In this document: positions 27,473 to 35,567 of the stretch, piece after piece
Layout of the letters: each line of letters opens with the position of its first letter
How positions within the stretch are numbered: position 1 is the stretch's first letter
Position numbers and translations under genes: made by a program
Assembly: GCF_009451885.1 (NCBI RefSeq)
Contig: NZ_WIAO01000008.1
Location: 62,001-126,000, forward strand
Direction of reading: 5' to 3'
Source: Glycomyces albidus
Lineage (GTDB): Bacteria; Actinomycetota; Actinomycetes; Mycobacteriales; Micromonosporaceae
DNA: 64,000 nucleotides
Notes under the pieces: model-generated
What the model was told of the DNA's origin: nothing
Seen by the model: the letters and a program-made list of their open reading frames with translations, nothing else
Databases searched by the model: none

Positions 27473-27479
27473 TCAGGAC
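27390..27479. repeat. 15-bp tandem repeat entering a gene 3' end
   Basis: Six units of 15 bp: the first two differ by one base (consensus RCGGCGCCTCAAGAC), the later ones are diverged. The last unit contains the stop codon (27473-27475) of the leftward PQQ-propeller gene. Confidence 0.8.
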
Positions 27480-29368
27480 ACGACGGCGATGCCGCGGGTG
27501 CCGTCCTCGGTCACGTAGCTGATGGCCGCGCTCGAGCCGACGGCGCTGAGCTGGGCGTCGTGGCACCAGTTCGCCGGGACGCCGGCCTCGTCGCCGAGTT
27601 CGATCTCGCTCGACACGCCCTCGTCGACCTGGTACAGCCGGCAGTCCGGCCGGGTCGGGTCGAGCGAGAGGTCCGCGGCGAGCAGTGCCCGGTTGTCCGG
27701 CAGCACCGTGCCCCAGCCGCGCGCCACCTCGGGGTCGAGCGGCGTGTAGCCCAGGCGCACCTCGGCCTGGTAGAGCCGCCGGCCCGAATCGGCGTCGTAG
27801 GCCATCACGCCGAGCCAGGAGCCTTCGCGGTCCTTCGCGGTGTAGCACTCGATGACCTGTACGGTCCGTCGCTCGCTCCGCGGCGCGTCGGCCTTCGCCT
27901 CGCCCCCGGCGGTCACCCCGGACGCGGACGTGCCCGTGGGCTGCGACAGGTGCAGGGTCCCGCCGCACGCCGAGGAGTTCGTGGAGCCGAAGGTGTGGCC
28001 GCGCGTGCGCCAGCGCCGGTCGCCGTCGTCGATGTCGTACGAGATGAGCCGGTGCTCGAAGCGGCGGGCCGAGAACGGGCCGTCGCTGACGCGGTGCTCG
28101 ACGCGGCTGTCGATGAGGAGGGTGTCGCCGGAGACGAGGAAGGACTCGGGGAGGATCTCGGCGCTCTTGTCGACCTCCTGCTCCCAGGCGGGGGCTCCGT
28201 CGTCGAGGTCGAAGGCGAGGATGTAGTCGCGGGCGACGGTCCGGTCGGGGGCGGGCACGCAGTCGGCGAGGAGCACCACCCGGTGGCCGGCGACCTGGGC
28301 GGCGGCGCCTTCGCAGCCGGGCGGCAGCTCGGCGTCCCACTTCAGGCCGCCGCCGAAGTCGTAGACGTGGAAGACCTCGCTGCCGTCCTCGGCGAAGAGG
28401 AGGCGGTCGTCGGCGAGGGCGAGGAGGGTCCCGGGGGAGCCGTCGAAGTCGGCGGTGGCGACCTCGTCCCCGTCGCGGGTGCGCAGGACGCGGGTCTGGA
28501 AGTCGTTCCGGTTGTCGGCGCGGGGGCCGGTGAGGGCGACGAGGTCCTGGGCGTGGGAGAGGACCGGCTGCTGGGAGGCGAGCCAGTTCCAGCGGCGGTG
28601 GTACCAGATGGCCGCGCCGCTGGCGGGGTCGAGCATGGTGACGGCCTGCGGGGTCGGGTCGGTGGGGTGGTCGGTGCGCAGGAGCCCGAAGGGCGTGTCG
28701 GTGAAGCGCTCGACGCCGGCGAGGGCGGCGAGGCCGTCGAGGCCGGCCTCGACGGTGGCGGCGTCGCCGACGTGGACGTCCTGGTTCGCGAGTTCCGCCC
28801 AGTGCTGCATGGCGGGTGCGAGGGCGGCGGCGAGGAGGACGACGACGGTGACGGCGAAGACGCCGACCTTGCGGCGCATGGCCTTCGGGGGCCTGGTGCG
28901 CCCGCCCGCGTAGCCTTCGACGACGAACTCGGAGAGGGCGAGGAGCCCGCCGCCGAGGACGCCGAAGCCGTACGCGAGGGCCGCGATCCCGTCCCGGTGG
29001 GTGATGAACTGGCCGGGGCCGACCTCGGGCATCGAGGTGAACACGGCCCAGCCGCAGGCGGCGGCGTACACGGCGGCGAAGAGCGCGGCGATGATGACGC
29101 GCAGACCGGGGCGGGCGGCGGCGATGGCGATGACCGCGGCGGCGATGAGCACGGAGGCGACCGTGCCGATGATCATGTAGATCCCGGAGGAGCCCGAACT
29201 GGCGCCGTTCCCGAACACCGCCCATGCCAGGAGCACCGCCCAGCAGGCGATCGCGGTGATCCCGGCGGCGCGGAGGAAGACGCGGGCGAGCGGGCGCCCG
29301 GACTCGGTCGCGGGTTGGGGGGCCGCGTAGGCGCGATGGCGCCCGGCACCGGAGGCGTTGTGGGACAT
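27473..29368 (-). CDS. Membrane-anchored PQQ-like beta-propeller protein
   Basis: A 631-residue protein. The N-terminal ~170 residues hold four hydrophobic segments (from AAGITAIACWAVLLAWAVFG on), and a further single span is at about 165-185. The remaining ~440 residues are an extracytoplasmic beta-propeller of PQQ/WD-like repeats (DLVALTGP, LLALADDRLLF, ILAFDLDDGAPAWEQ, LISYDIDDGDRRWRTRG, VMAYDADSGRRLYQ). Several Cys pairs suggest disulfides. Such proteins are scaffolds in the envelope; a specific function cannot be named. Its final codons fall in a 15-bp repeat array. Confidence 0.83.
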   Translation of the reverse strand: MSHNASGAGRHRAYAAPQPATESGRPLARVFLRAAGITAIACWAVLLAWAVFGNGASSGSSGIYMIIGTVASVLIAAAVIAIAAARPGLRVIIAALFAAVYAAACGWAVFTSMPEVGPGQFITHRDGIAALAYGFGVLGGGLLALSEFVVEGYAGGRTRPPKAMRRKVGVFAVTVVVLLAAALAPAMQHWAELANQDVHVGDAATVEAGLDGLAALAGVERFTDTPFGLLRTDHPTDPTPQAVTMLDPASGAAIWYHRRWNWLASQQPVLSHAQDLVALTGPRADNRNDFQTRVLRTRDGDEVATADFDGSPGTLLALADDRLLFAEDGSEVFHVYDFGGGLKWDAELPPGCEGAAAQVAGHRVVLLADCVPAPDRTVARDYILAFDLDDGAPAWEQEVDKSAEILPESFLVSGDTLLIDSRVEHRVSDGPFSARRFEHRLISYDIDDGDRRWRTRGHTFGSTNSSACGGTLHLSQPTGTSASGVTAGGEAKADAPRSERRTVQVIECYTAKDREGSWLGVMAYDADSGRRLYQAEVRLGYTPLDPEVARGWGTVLPDNRALLAADLSLDPTRPDCRLYQVDEGVSSEIELGDEAGVPANWCHDAQLSAVGSSAAISYVTEDGTRGIAVVS

Positions 29369-29429
29369 GCCCTCTTTTTACCGGTCACCGGCGGCGCGAT
29401 CCGGGCTTTCGCCCAGATCGCGAGCCGGT

Positions 29430-30095
29430 TTATCGGCCGCCGAGGGGCGCGGCCGCGACGGCGGTGTAGTTGGGCTGGGCTCCGACCGGGCCCTTGCCGA
29501 AGTCGGACTTGTAGAGGACGAGTTCGCCGGCGGTCCAGCTCGGGCCGTAGTAGCGGCGCAGGGTGAGCAGGTCCTGGGCGGCCTGCTGGTTGGTGACGCG
29601 GTCGCCGGGGCGGGCGAGGGTCACGTGCGGCCGGTACTGCTTCTGGTCGACGGGGAGGTTCCCGGCGAGGAGTCCGGCGCGGATGCTGTGGACGAGGTCG
29701 ACGAGGGCGGCGACGTCGCCGTCGAGTCCTGCGTAGACGACCGAGTAGCGGCCGCGGCCGAAGCGCCCGCCGCCGGAGACGCACAGCCGCATCGGCGCGG
29801 CCTCGCGCGCGGCGGCGGCGATGACCTCGGCGGTCTCGGCGCTGCGCGATACGGGGACGTCGCCGAGGAAGGCGAGCGTGAGGTGCCAGTTCTCGGACCG
29901 GACGAGGCGGCCGGAGGCGGGCCTGCGGCCGGCGGCGCCGGGGCGGCTCGGAGCGCCGCGGCGCGCGATGTTGAGGTCGGAGACGACTTCGGCGAGATCG
30001 GCGACGGCGTTGTCGGGAAGCGGGAGCGCGACGAACAGTCGCTCGGTCCGTACCTGGGTTGCGGCCTGTACGGTCGCGGTGGCGGAGGCACTCAC
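29430..30095 (-). CDS. thpR: RNA 2',3'-cyclic phosphodiesterase (2'-5' RNA ligase family)
   Basis: A 221-residue 2H phosphoesterase. The two HxTx motifs are H71-L-T-L (NWHLTLAFLGDV) and H157-V-T-L (YRPHVTLARPGD), the catalytic pair that hydrolyses 2',3'-cyclic phosphates and can ligate tRNA halves in vitro. An Arg/Pro/Gly-rich insert of about 20 residues occurs at 45-65. A GTG start at 30095 follows GGAGGG with good spacing. It stands alone, leftward, 61 bp upstream of the propeller gene. Confidence 0.92.
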   Translation of the reverse strand: MSASATATVQAATQVRTERLFVALPLPDNAVADLAEVVSDLNIARRGAPSRPGAAGRRPASGRLVRSENWHLTLAFLGDVPVSRSAETAEVIAAAAREAAPMRLCVSGGGRFGRGRYSVVYAGLDGDVAALVDLVHSIRAGLLAGNLPVDQKQYRPHVTLARPGDRVTNQQAAQDLLTLRRYYGPSWTAGELVLYKSDFGKGPVGAQPNYTAVAAAPLGGR

Positions 30096-30435
30096 TGGAT
30101 TCCCTCCAGGGGCTCTACTCGGGATCGGTGACCCGCGCCTGCGGCGAATGGTGTGTCGACGCGGCGTGGTCGAGGGCTGTCACGATGTGCCTATCCTCGC
30201 AGGATCCTCTGACGTTCATTCAGTGAAATCCCATTGGACGGGACAGTAATTTCGTGGAAGTAACGTTCGAGTTCACTCGTGGGACGGTAGAGCCGCAGGA
30301 GGTTCGGGGCGTTTGCGGAGAAGTCGGGCAACCTGCGGGAACGCGGAATTCAGCGCAGTTCAACCTTTGGTATTCACCGTTTGAACGACCGGGTGCGGGC
30401 CTTTGTGGAATCGACCCCAGCGTAGGGCACGCCCG
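30096..30435. other. Intergenic region of lower GC content
   Basis: This gap lies between thpR and the MFS gene, both leftward, and is less GC-rich than its surroundings. It has a short palindrome ATCCTCGCAGGAT at 30193-30205. A 61-codon rightward GTG ORF (30254-30439) has no good ribosome binding site and runs into the MFS 3' end, so I do not call it. Confidence 0.5.
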
Positions 30436-31698
30436 CTAGGGCATGGCCTTGCCGGCGAGGGCCCCCGCGCGGCGGCGGATCTGGGAGCGTTTGGCGAGCG
30501 CGACCATCGCCGGGGCGGCGATCGCGACGATCCCGCCGAGCCACAGGCCGGAGCGGGCGCCGAACTCCTCCATGACCCAGCCGACCACCGGCGCGAACAC
30601 GGCGGTCGAGCCGAGGAACACGAGCATGTACAGGCTCAGGACGCGGCCGCGGTAGTCGGCGCGCACGCCCATCTGGACCCGCTGGTTCGCGGCCTGCGCG
30701 TAGTAGACCATCGCGAAGCCGGTGGGCGCGAGGAGCGCCATCGCCGTCCACAGGGTCGGAGCGAAGCCGACCACCAGGGTGCCGACGCCGAGCAGCGCCG
30801 AGGACAGGAGCATCGTGTTCAGCGTCGGCCGCCCCGAGCGCCGGCCCGAGGCGAGCGAACCGGCGAGCGCGCCGACCGCGAGGGCGGTCAGGAGCAGGCC
30901 GTACGAGTCGGCGCCGGTCTCGAACTCGGTGCGGGCGAGCATCGAGAGCGTCAGCGCGAAGTTGAACGTGAAGCCCGAGACCAGGAGCGAGACGACGAGA
31001 ACGGCGATGATGTCGGGCCGGGCGGCGGTGTAGCGCAGGGCTTCGCGGATGCCGCCGGCGTCCTCGCGGCGGCGCACCGGGTTGGAGAGGCTGCGGCGCA
31101 GCAGGACCATGCAGGCGGCTGCCGGGCCGAGGGCCAGGACGGCGCACGTGATGATGACGGTCCCGGTCGAGGTCACGGCGATGAGGACCCCGGCGAGGGC
31201 GGGGCCGGCGATGCGGCTGGTGTTGAAGATGGCGCTGCCGAGGCCGACGGCGTTCGGGAGCGCCTCGAGCTCGACGATCTCGGAGTAGAACGCTTGGCGC
31301 GCAGGGCCTTCGACGACGGAGACGGTGCCGAAGGCGGCCATGCCGACGTACACCATCCACAGTTCGATGTGGCCGGTGAGCACGACGGCGCCGAGGCACG
31401 CGGTGACCGCCGCCGAGGCGAGCGAGCACAGCAGGAGGACCCGGCGCTTGTCGAAGCTGTCGGCGATCTTGCCGCCGTGGAGTCCGAAGAGGAGGTAGGG
31501 GCCGAACTGGAGCGCGAGGGTCCAGCCGAGGGCGGTGCCGGAGTTCCCGGAGAGCTCGAGGACCAGCCAGGAGACGGCGGTGGTCTGGAGCCAGAACGCG
31601 AGGGTGCCCAGGAGCTGCCCTGCGGCGTACACCCGGAAGGCGGGGTAGGCGAGGGCTCTGAACGTGTGGCGCAGCTGGCCGAGGAGGACCGGAGACAT
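30436..31698 (-). CDS. MFS transporter
   Basis: A 420-residue permease with 12 predicted helices. The cytoplasmic loop between helices 2 and 3 reads GGKIADSFDKRRVLL, the MFS signature (G-X-X-A-D-X-X-X-R-R); the second half has SGRRSGRP at the matching place. It resembles the EntS/MFS_3 exporter subfamily for siderophores or drugs. The ATG at 31698 is 8 nt from TATCAT. A TetR-like palindrome (31717-31732) sits just upstream. The substrate is unknown. Confidence 0.9.
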   Translation of the reverse strand: MSPVLLGQLRHTFRALAYPAFRVYAAGQLLGTLAFWLQTTAVSWLVLELSGNSGTALGWTLALQFGPYLLFGLHGGKIADSFDKRRVLLLCSLASAAVTACLGAVVLTGHIELWMVYVGMAAFGTVSVVEGPARQAFYSEIVELEALPNAVGLGSAIFNTSRIAGPALAGVLIAVTSTGTVIITCAVLALGPAAACMVLLRRSLSNPVRRREDAGGIREALRYTAARPDIIAVLVVSLLVSGFTFNFALTLSMLARTEFETGADSYGLLLTALAVGALAGSLASGRRSGRPTLNTMLLSSALLGVGTLVVGFAPTLWTAMALLAPTGFAMVYYAQAANQRVQMGVRADYRGRVLSLYMLVFLGSTAVFAPVVGWVMEEFGARSGLWLGGIVAIAAPAMVALAKRSQIRRRAGALAGKAMP

Positions 31699-31716
31699 CG
31701 CATTCGATGATATTTA

Positions 31717-31732
31717 CTTACCGGTCGGCAAG
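31717..31732. promoter_or_regulatory. TetR-like operator before MFS gene
   Basis: CTTACCGGTCGGCAAG is an imperfect palindrome just upstream of the TATCAT -10 candidate of the MFS gene. It shares TTAC..GTCGG.AA with the sites at 62941-62956 and 1775-1789. Confidence 0.4.
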
Positions 31733-31842
31733 CCAGGGATTATGACCGAGTTCTCTCGGCGACCCGGAGCACACCGCTCCCGGCCGGAATCTGAACGCGG
31801 GTCCGAATCTCGGTCCGGGCCAAGCCTTGAGCCCCAAACGCG

Positions 31843-31920
31843 GAGTCCGAGTCCGAGTCCGAGTCCGAGTCCGAGTCCGAGTCCGAGTCCGAGTCCGAGT
31901 CCGAGTCCGAGTCCGAGTCC
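31843..31920. repeat. (GAGTCC)13 microsatellite
   Basis: Thirteen perfect, uninterrupted copies of GAGTCC lie about 145 bp upstream of the MFS start. Confidence 0.97.
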
Positions 31921-32010
31921 GATTTTCACCAGCTGTCGTACCCCAGTGGCAGGGTTGTCTCAGGGGCCCAGCGCTCCGATTGCCATGATGCTGCCCGAAA
32001 ACGGCACTGC

Positions 32011-32063
32011 ACCCGCACCCGCACCCGCACCCGCACCCGCACCCGCACCCGCACCCGCACCCG
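32011..32063. repeat. (ACCCGC)8.8 microsatellite
   Basis: Eight perfect copies of ACCCGC plus a 5-base partial copy, 90 bp from the first microsatellite. Confidence 0.97.
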
Positions 32064-32116
32064 ACGGCATCATCGCGCGAGCGCGTCCGAAGAAAGCTGA
32101 ACCTCCCGACAACACT

Positions 32117-32150
32117 GCGGCGGGGCGGACCCGAAGGCCCGCCCCGCCGC
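32117..32150. terminator. Terminator-type hairpin downstream of sepH
   Basis: A 12-bp stem GCGGCGGGGCGG/CCGCCCCGCCGC with a 10-nt loop. There is no T-run after it, so it may be a backup terminator. Confidence 0.55.
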
Positions 32151-32219
32151 GAAAGCATCGATCCGGATTCCCCGGCCGTCGCACCCGCCGGATACGGTCA
32201 GGAGTGGGGCGACCACAGA

Positions 32220-32247
32220 GGACGAATCCGGTATTCCGGATTCGTCC
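32220..32247 (-). terminator. Terminator hairpin at the sepH 3' end
   Basis: A 12-bp stem GGACGAATCCGG/CCGGATTCGTCC with loop TATT, starting 15 bp after the sepH stop codon. Confidence 0.7.
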
Positions 32248-32261
32248 GAAGCGGGAGGAGG

Positions 32262-33278
32262 CTAGTCCTTGCCGGCGCTGCCGAACAGCACGTCGTCCCA
32301 GCCCGGAAGCTGGTTGCGCGGCTTCGACCCGGCCGCCGCCAGCGGCAGCTCGTTCAGGTCCTCGGACGTCGGCCGCTTGTTCGGGCGCAGCACCGCGAGC
32401 GAGGGGACCTCGGGGGTCTCCCGCTGCTCCGGCGCGGTCGTGCCTGGCAGGCCGAGCTGCGAGGTCCGCTTCCCGCGCCCCTGCATGTCGTCGAGCGGGC
32501 GCTCGAGGACCTCGCGGAGGCGGTCGCGGCGCAGCGGGTCCGGACGCGAGTCGTCCTCGTGGTCGCGGAGGCCGTGCATCGGGTCGCGCGAGGGCCGCAC
32601 CGGGTCGCCCGGACGGATCCCGAGGTCGCTCGGCGCGTCGTTGTGGCCCGGAACCTGCTGCGGCAGCGGCGTCGAGAGGAACTGCGCCATCTCGTCGTCC
32701 GGCGTCACGGTCTGGCGGGCCCGGTCGAGCTTCCAGCGCGCGCGGGCGGTCGTCTTCCCGGAGGACCACGACGCCTGCACGAGCCAGGAGCCGTCCTCGG
32801 TGCGCCACGCGTCCCACGAGACGGCCTCGGGGTCGACCCCGTGCGTCCCGAGCTTCACGTCGACCACATTGGACATGCGCTCGCCGCGTTCGGAGGTCGC
32901 CAGCCGCGAGCGGCGGGCGGCCTGGGCGAGCATGGCGCGCTCCTGGAGGACCGGGCCGGCGTAGCGGAGTACCCGGTCGACGGCGACCTGCGCGGAGGCG
33001 GCGATGTCCTCGGCGCTCTCGCCGGCGCGGATGCGGGTCTGGATGTCGCGCGGGGACAGGTTGACGGCGGCCGGGCGCTGCGGCACGGGCCGGCTCGCGG
33101 CCGCGGGCTTGGACGCCGGGGCGTCGGTCTTGGCGCGGAGGGCGCTGCCGCCTTCGGGGACGTCGACCACGGCGGCGACCCGCTCGTCGAGCGGGAGCGC
33201 CAGCAGACGGCCGAGTTCGTCGGCGAGCACGAGCGCATGACCGTCCTCAGAGAGGGCTACGAACCGTACCGGCCTCAT
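32262..33278 (-). CDS. sepH: Septation protein SepH (DUF3071)
   Basis: A 338-residue actinobacterial division protein that stimulates FtsZ assembly. The N-terminal DUF3071 domain begins MRPVRFVALSEDGHALVLADE and includes a helix-turn-helix (LSPRDIQTRIRAGESAEDIA, about residues 72-115). The C-terminal ~140 residues are a disordered Arg/Pro/Asp-rich tail ending in the conserved-type LPGWDDVLFG. The start at 33278 gives the family N-terminus; an upstream GTG would add three residues. It has two hairpins after its stop. Confidence 0.95.
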   Translation of the reverse strand: MRPVRFVALSEDGHALVLADELGRLLALPLDERVAAVVDVPEGGSALRAKTDAPASKPAAASRPVPQRPAAVNLSPRDIQTRIRAGESAEDIAASAQVAVDRVLRYAGPVLQERAMLAQAARRSRLATSERGERMSNVVDVKLGTHGVDPEAVSWDAWRTEDGSWLVQASWSSGKTTARARWKLDRARQTVTPDDEMAQFLSTPLPQQVPGHNDAPSDLGIRPGDPVRPSRDPMHGLRDHEDDSRPDPLRRDRLREVLERPLDDMQGRGKRTSQLGLPGTTAPEQRETPEVPSLAVLRPNKRPTSEDLNELPLAAAGSKPRNQLPGWDDVLFGSAGKD

Positions 33279-33486
33279 GCCTTCCACCCCTCGTGTCTTC
33301 CGTCAGCGCCGCATTGCCAGCTCATCCGAGCGTACGCCCAACCCTACCGGCGGACCACAACCGGCGGGGTGCCGATAACCGATCCCGGTGGCGCGACGGG
33401 ATTCGGCTCCCCGCAGTGGCCCGTCGGCGACGGAGCGAACCCGACTCGCGTCGGCATGACCGATTGTCGCGGGGACTGTCGCAGCG

Positions 33487-33492
33487 TACATT
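33487..33492 (+). promoter_or_regulatory. -10 box of leaderless DUF2530 mRNA
   Basis: TACATT ends 6 nt before the GTG at 33499. Confidence 0.55.
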
Positions 33493-33498
33493 GGCAGC

Positions 33499-33828
33499 GT
33501 GTCCACCGACGGAACTTCCCAGCCCCCGGCCGCGTCCGGCTCGTCGGCGAACCCCCGCGCCGCCTACCACCGGGTCAAGAAGACGCCCGAGCTGCCGGCG
33601 CCCGAGGCGGTGAAGCTGCGGATGACGCCCATCGCCGCCGCCGGGACTCTCCTGTGGACGATCGCCCTGGTGCTCACCCAGGTCTTCCGCGACGAACTCG
33701 CCGATTCGGGGCGCGAATGGTGGGTGTCGTGCGCCCTCACCGGCGTCATCGTCGGCCTCCTCGGCACCGCCGCGATGGTGATCGCCGACCGGCGGCATTT
33801 CAGGCGACCGGCGCGGGGCCGGAGCTAG
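33499..33828 (+). CDS. DUF2530-type two-helix membrane protein
   Basis: A 109-residue protein with a Ser/Pro/Ala-rich N-terminus and two transmembrane helices (TPIAAAGTLLWTIALVLTQVF and WWVSCALTGVIVGLLGTAAMVI) separated by RDELADSGREW. This matches the DUF2530 pattern (two helices, with RD.LA..G.EWW between them), seen in actinobacteria near sepH and DUF3027. The function is unknown. The start is a probable leaderless GTG. It is followed at 10 bp by dispersed repeat copy 5. Confidence 0.85.
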   Translation: MSTDGTSQPPAASGSSANPRAAYHRVKKTPELPAPEAVKLRMTPIAAAGTLLWTIALVLTQVFRDELADSGREWWVSCALTGVIVGLLGTAAMVIADRRHFRRPARGRS

Positions 33829-33841
33829 TACGAGCGCAGCC

Positions 33842-33920
33842 CGCCGTTGTCCTCTGGGTGAGGAGCCCCGGTTTCAACGGTCGCCGACGGGTGCGACAGT
33901 TCCGGGCCCACGGCCCCTCG
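33842..33920 (+). repeat. Dispersed intergenic repeat, copy 5 (left arm of inverted pair)
   Basis: About 76 bp match, in inverted orientation and with about nine differences, the segment at 34785-34863. The central 26 bp (33851-33876) are identical to the reverse complement of 34837-34862. Confidence 0.9.
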
Positions 33921-33938
33921 CTGTCACCCGAACGGGGA

Positions 33939-34730
33939 CTAGAGGATTTCGGAGCCCTCGTCGTCGTAGATGACCTCGGACTTCTCGACGCCCTGCGGCG
34001 TCGTGTCCACGAACTCGTGGATCTGGGAGTGCGCGCCGCAGCCGTGGTCGGCGGAGACGACGCGGGCGTCCTCGGAGGAGTAGAGGTTCGCGCAGGCGCC
34101 GAAGGCGAGGCGCATCGAGCCGGCGAGCGGGAGGAAGAACCCGCAGGTGCCGCAGCGCGCGGACGCGGGCGCGGCCTCGGAGATCGGGGCGTTCGGGCCC
34201 CGGTCGCCGTCGTACCAGCGCTGCGCGGTCTCGGCGCGGCCCTCGCGGTTCATGACCCGTTCGCGGCCCAGGCCGAGCTCGAACGCGATGTCCTCGACGG
34301 CGTCGTCGTCCGAGAGCTGGTACGCGGGCATGAGCCGGTCGTCGTCGTCCTCGGTGGGGAGCACCTCGCCGGTGCCGACCTCGCCGCCCTGGAGGCGTTC
34401 GGCCCACGGCACCCACGCGGGGGGCCGGAGCGCGTCGGGGCCGGGCAGGAGCGCGGTCTCGGAGACGGTGGCGGCGCGGGCGCGCGGGGCGCGGGTGAGC
34501 ACGACGGCCCAGCGCCAGCCGCGGTAGCCCGCGAGGGTGCACTCGAAGTAGTGGGTGACGACGCGCTCGGATTCGGCCTCGACGTCCAGGTGCTCGCCGA
34601 TCCCCTCGCCGGCCTCTTCGGCGGCCTCGCGGGCAAGGTCGACGGCATCGGCGAGGGCCCGGTCCAGGCGCGGTTTGCGGGTCCGGGACTTGGCGGAGGC
34701 GGTGGAGCTGTCAGGCACGTCTTCAAGCAT
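33939..34730 (-). CDS. DUF3027 domain protein
   Basis: A 263-residue protein of the actinobacterial DUF3027 family: HYFECTLAGYRGWRWAVVLTRAP, WVPWAERL, and a likely zinc site from RCGTCGFFLPLAG, GACAN and HGCGAHSQI. The family is usually found, as here, beside cold-shock and futalosine-pathway genes; its role is unknown. The N-terminal ~30 residues are basic. The gene is bracketed by two inverted copies of the dispersed repeat, which is striking because its genomic position looks ancestral. Confidence 0.92.
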   Translation of the reverse strand: MLEDVPDSSTASAKSRTRKPRLDRALADAVDLAREAAEEAGEGIGEHLDVEAESERVVTHYFECTLAGYRGWRWAVVLTRAPRARAATVSETALLPGPDALRPPAWVPWAERLQGGEVGTGEVLPTEDDDDRLMPAYQLSDDDAVEDIAFELGLGRERVMNREGRAETAQRWYDGDRGPNAPISEAAPASARCGTCGFFLPLAGSMRLAFGACANLYSSEDARVVSADHGCGAHSQIHEFVDTTPQGVEKSEVIYDDEGSEIL

Positions 34731-34784
34731 AGGTCAGCTCGTGCCGGGCTCCGGCGGTCGGTGCGCCCGGTGGGGCGCGGGATG

Positions 34785-34863
34785 CGCCACATTCCGGCCG
34801 GGAGGGCCCGGAAATGTCGGACCCATGGGCGACTTTTGAAACCGGGGCTCCTCACCCAGAGGT
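34785..34863 (-). repeat. Dispersed intergenic repeat, copy 6 (right arm of inverted pair)
   Basis: Inverted partner of copy 5. Together they flank the DUF3027 gene as converging arms. Confidence 0.9.
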
Positions 34864-34937
34864 CAACGGCGTGCTGTCGCCGGCGGCTCGCCGCTCACTC
34901 GCGTTCACTGCCGCGGCAGCAGGGCACGCGAGGCCGG

Positions 34938-34943
34938 TACCGT
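34938..34943 (+). promoter_or_regulatory. -10 box of leaderless mqnB mRNA
   Basis: TACCGT ends 7 nt before the ATG of mqnB at 34951. Confidence 0.55.
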
Positions 34944-34950
34944 TGCTTTC

Positions 34951-35565
34951 ATGCGAATACTCGTCGTGTGCGCGGTCGCGGAGGAAGCCCAGGCCGTCGA
35001 GGCCGGGCGATCCCTCCGCCACGAGCTGGACATCCTCGTCTGCGGCGTCGGCCCCGCCGCCGCCGCTGCCGCCACCGCGCGGACCATCGCGGAGAACAGC
35101 CACATGGGCCGCGCCTACGACGTCGTCGTCAACGCCGGCATCTGCGGCGCGTTCCAGGGCCGCGCGAAGATCGGCGACGTGCTCATCGCCACCGACTCCG
35201 TCCACGCCGAACTCGGGGTGGCGCTGCCGTGGCGGTTCCAGCCGATCGACGAGATCGGCTTCGGCACCAACCGGATCGGATGCAACACCGTGCTCACCGT
35301 CGCGGTCGAGGGCGTGCGCGGCGAGATCCTCACCCTCGCGTCGATCACCGGCTCCGACGGGCAGGCCGCGAACCTCGCGCACCGGTACCCGGACGCGGTC
35401 GGCGAGGCGATGGAGGGCTTCGGCGTGGCCACGGCCGCCCAGCAGGCGGGCCTGCCGTTCGCCGAGATCCGCACGGTCTCGAACTTCGTCGGCGACCGCG
35501 ACGTCGAGCAGTGGGACTGGGGCTCGGCCCTGAAGTCCCTCACCTCCGCCATCAGGGAGCTGTAG
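34951..35565 (+). CDS. mqnB: Futalosine hydrolase
   Basis: A 204-residue nucleosidase of the MTAN/PNP fold that splits futalosine into dehypoxanthine futalosine and hypoxanthine in the alternative menaquinone pathway. Visible features are MRILVVCAVAEEAQAVE, VCGVGPAAAAAAT, VVNAGICGAFQGR, AEAMEGFGVA-like DAVGEAMEGFGVATAAQQAG with the substrate Glu, and EIRTVSNFVGDRD with the catalytic Asp. It is 2 nt upstream of mqnD, so the pair is co-transcribed. The start is probably leaderless. Confidence 0.95.
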   Translation: MRILVVCAVAEEAQAVEAGRSLRHELDILVCGVGPAAAAAATARTIAENSHMGRAYDVVVNAGICGAFQGRAKIGDVLIATDSVHAELGVALPWRFQPIDEIGFGTNRIGCNTVLTVAVEGVRGEILTLASITGSDGQAANLAHRYPDAVGEAMEGFGVATAAQQAGLPFAEIRTVSNFVGDRDVEQWDWGSALKSLTSAIREL

Positions 35566-35567
35566 GC

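Larger units (their letters stand above)
31699..32261. other. Intergenic region with two hexanucleotide microsatellites
   Basis: No gene is supported in these 563 bp between sepH and the MFS gene (both leftward). It holds (GAGTCC)13, (ACCCGC)8 and two terminator-type hairpins near the sepH end. Confidence 0.7.

Noticed and set aside
30254-30439. 61-codon rightward ORF
   Set aside because: Weak start context, no ribosome binding site at proper distance, no recognisable product, and it enters the MFS 3' end.
31843-32063. CRISPR-like array
   Set aside because: The hexamer units have no spacers; these are simple microsatellites.
33842-34863. Insertion sequence defined by the inverted repeats
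   Set aside because: The enclosed gene is a DUF3027 protein, not a transposase, and its neighbourhood is the usual one for this gene.
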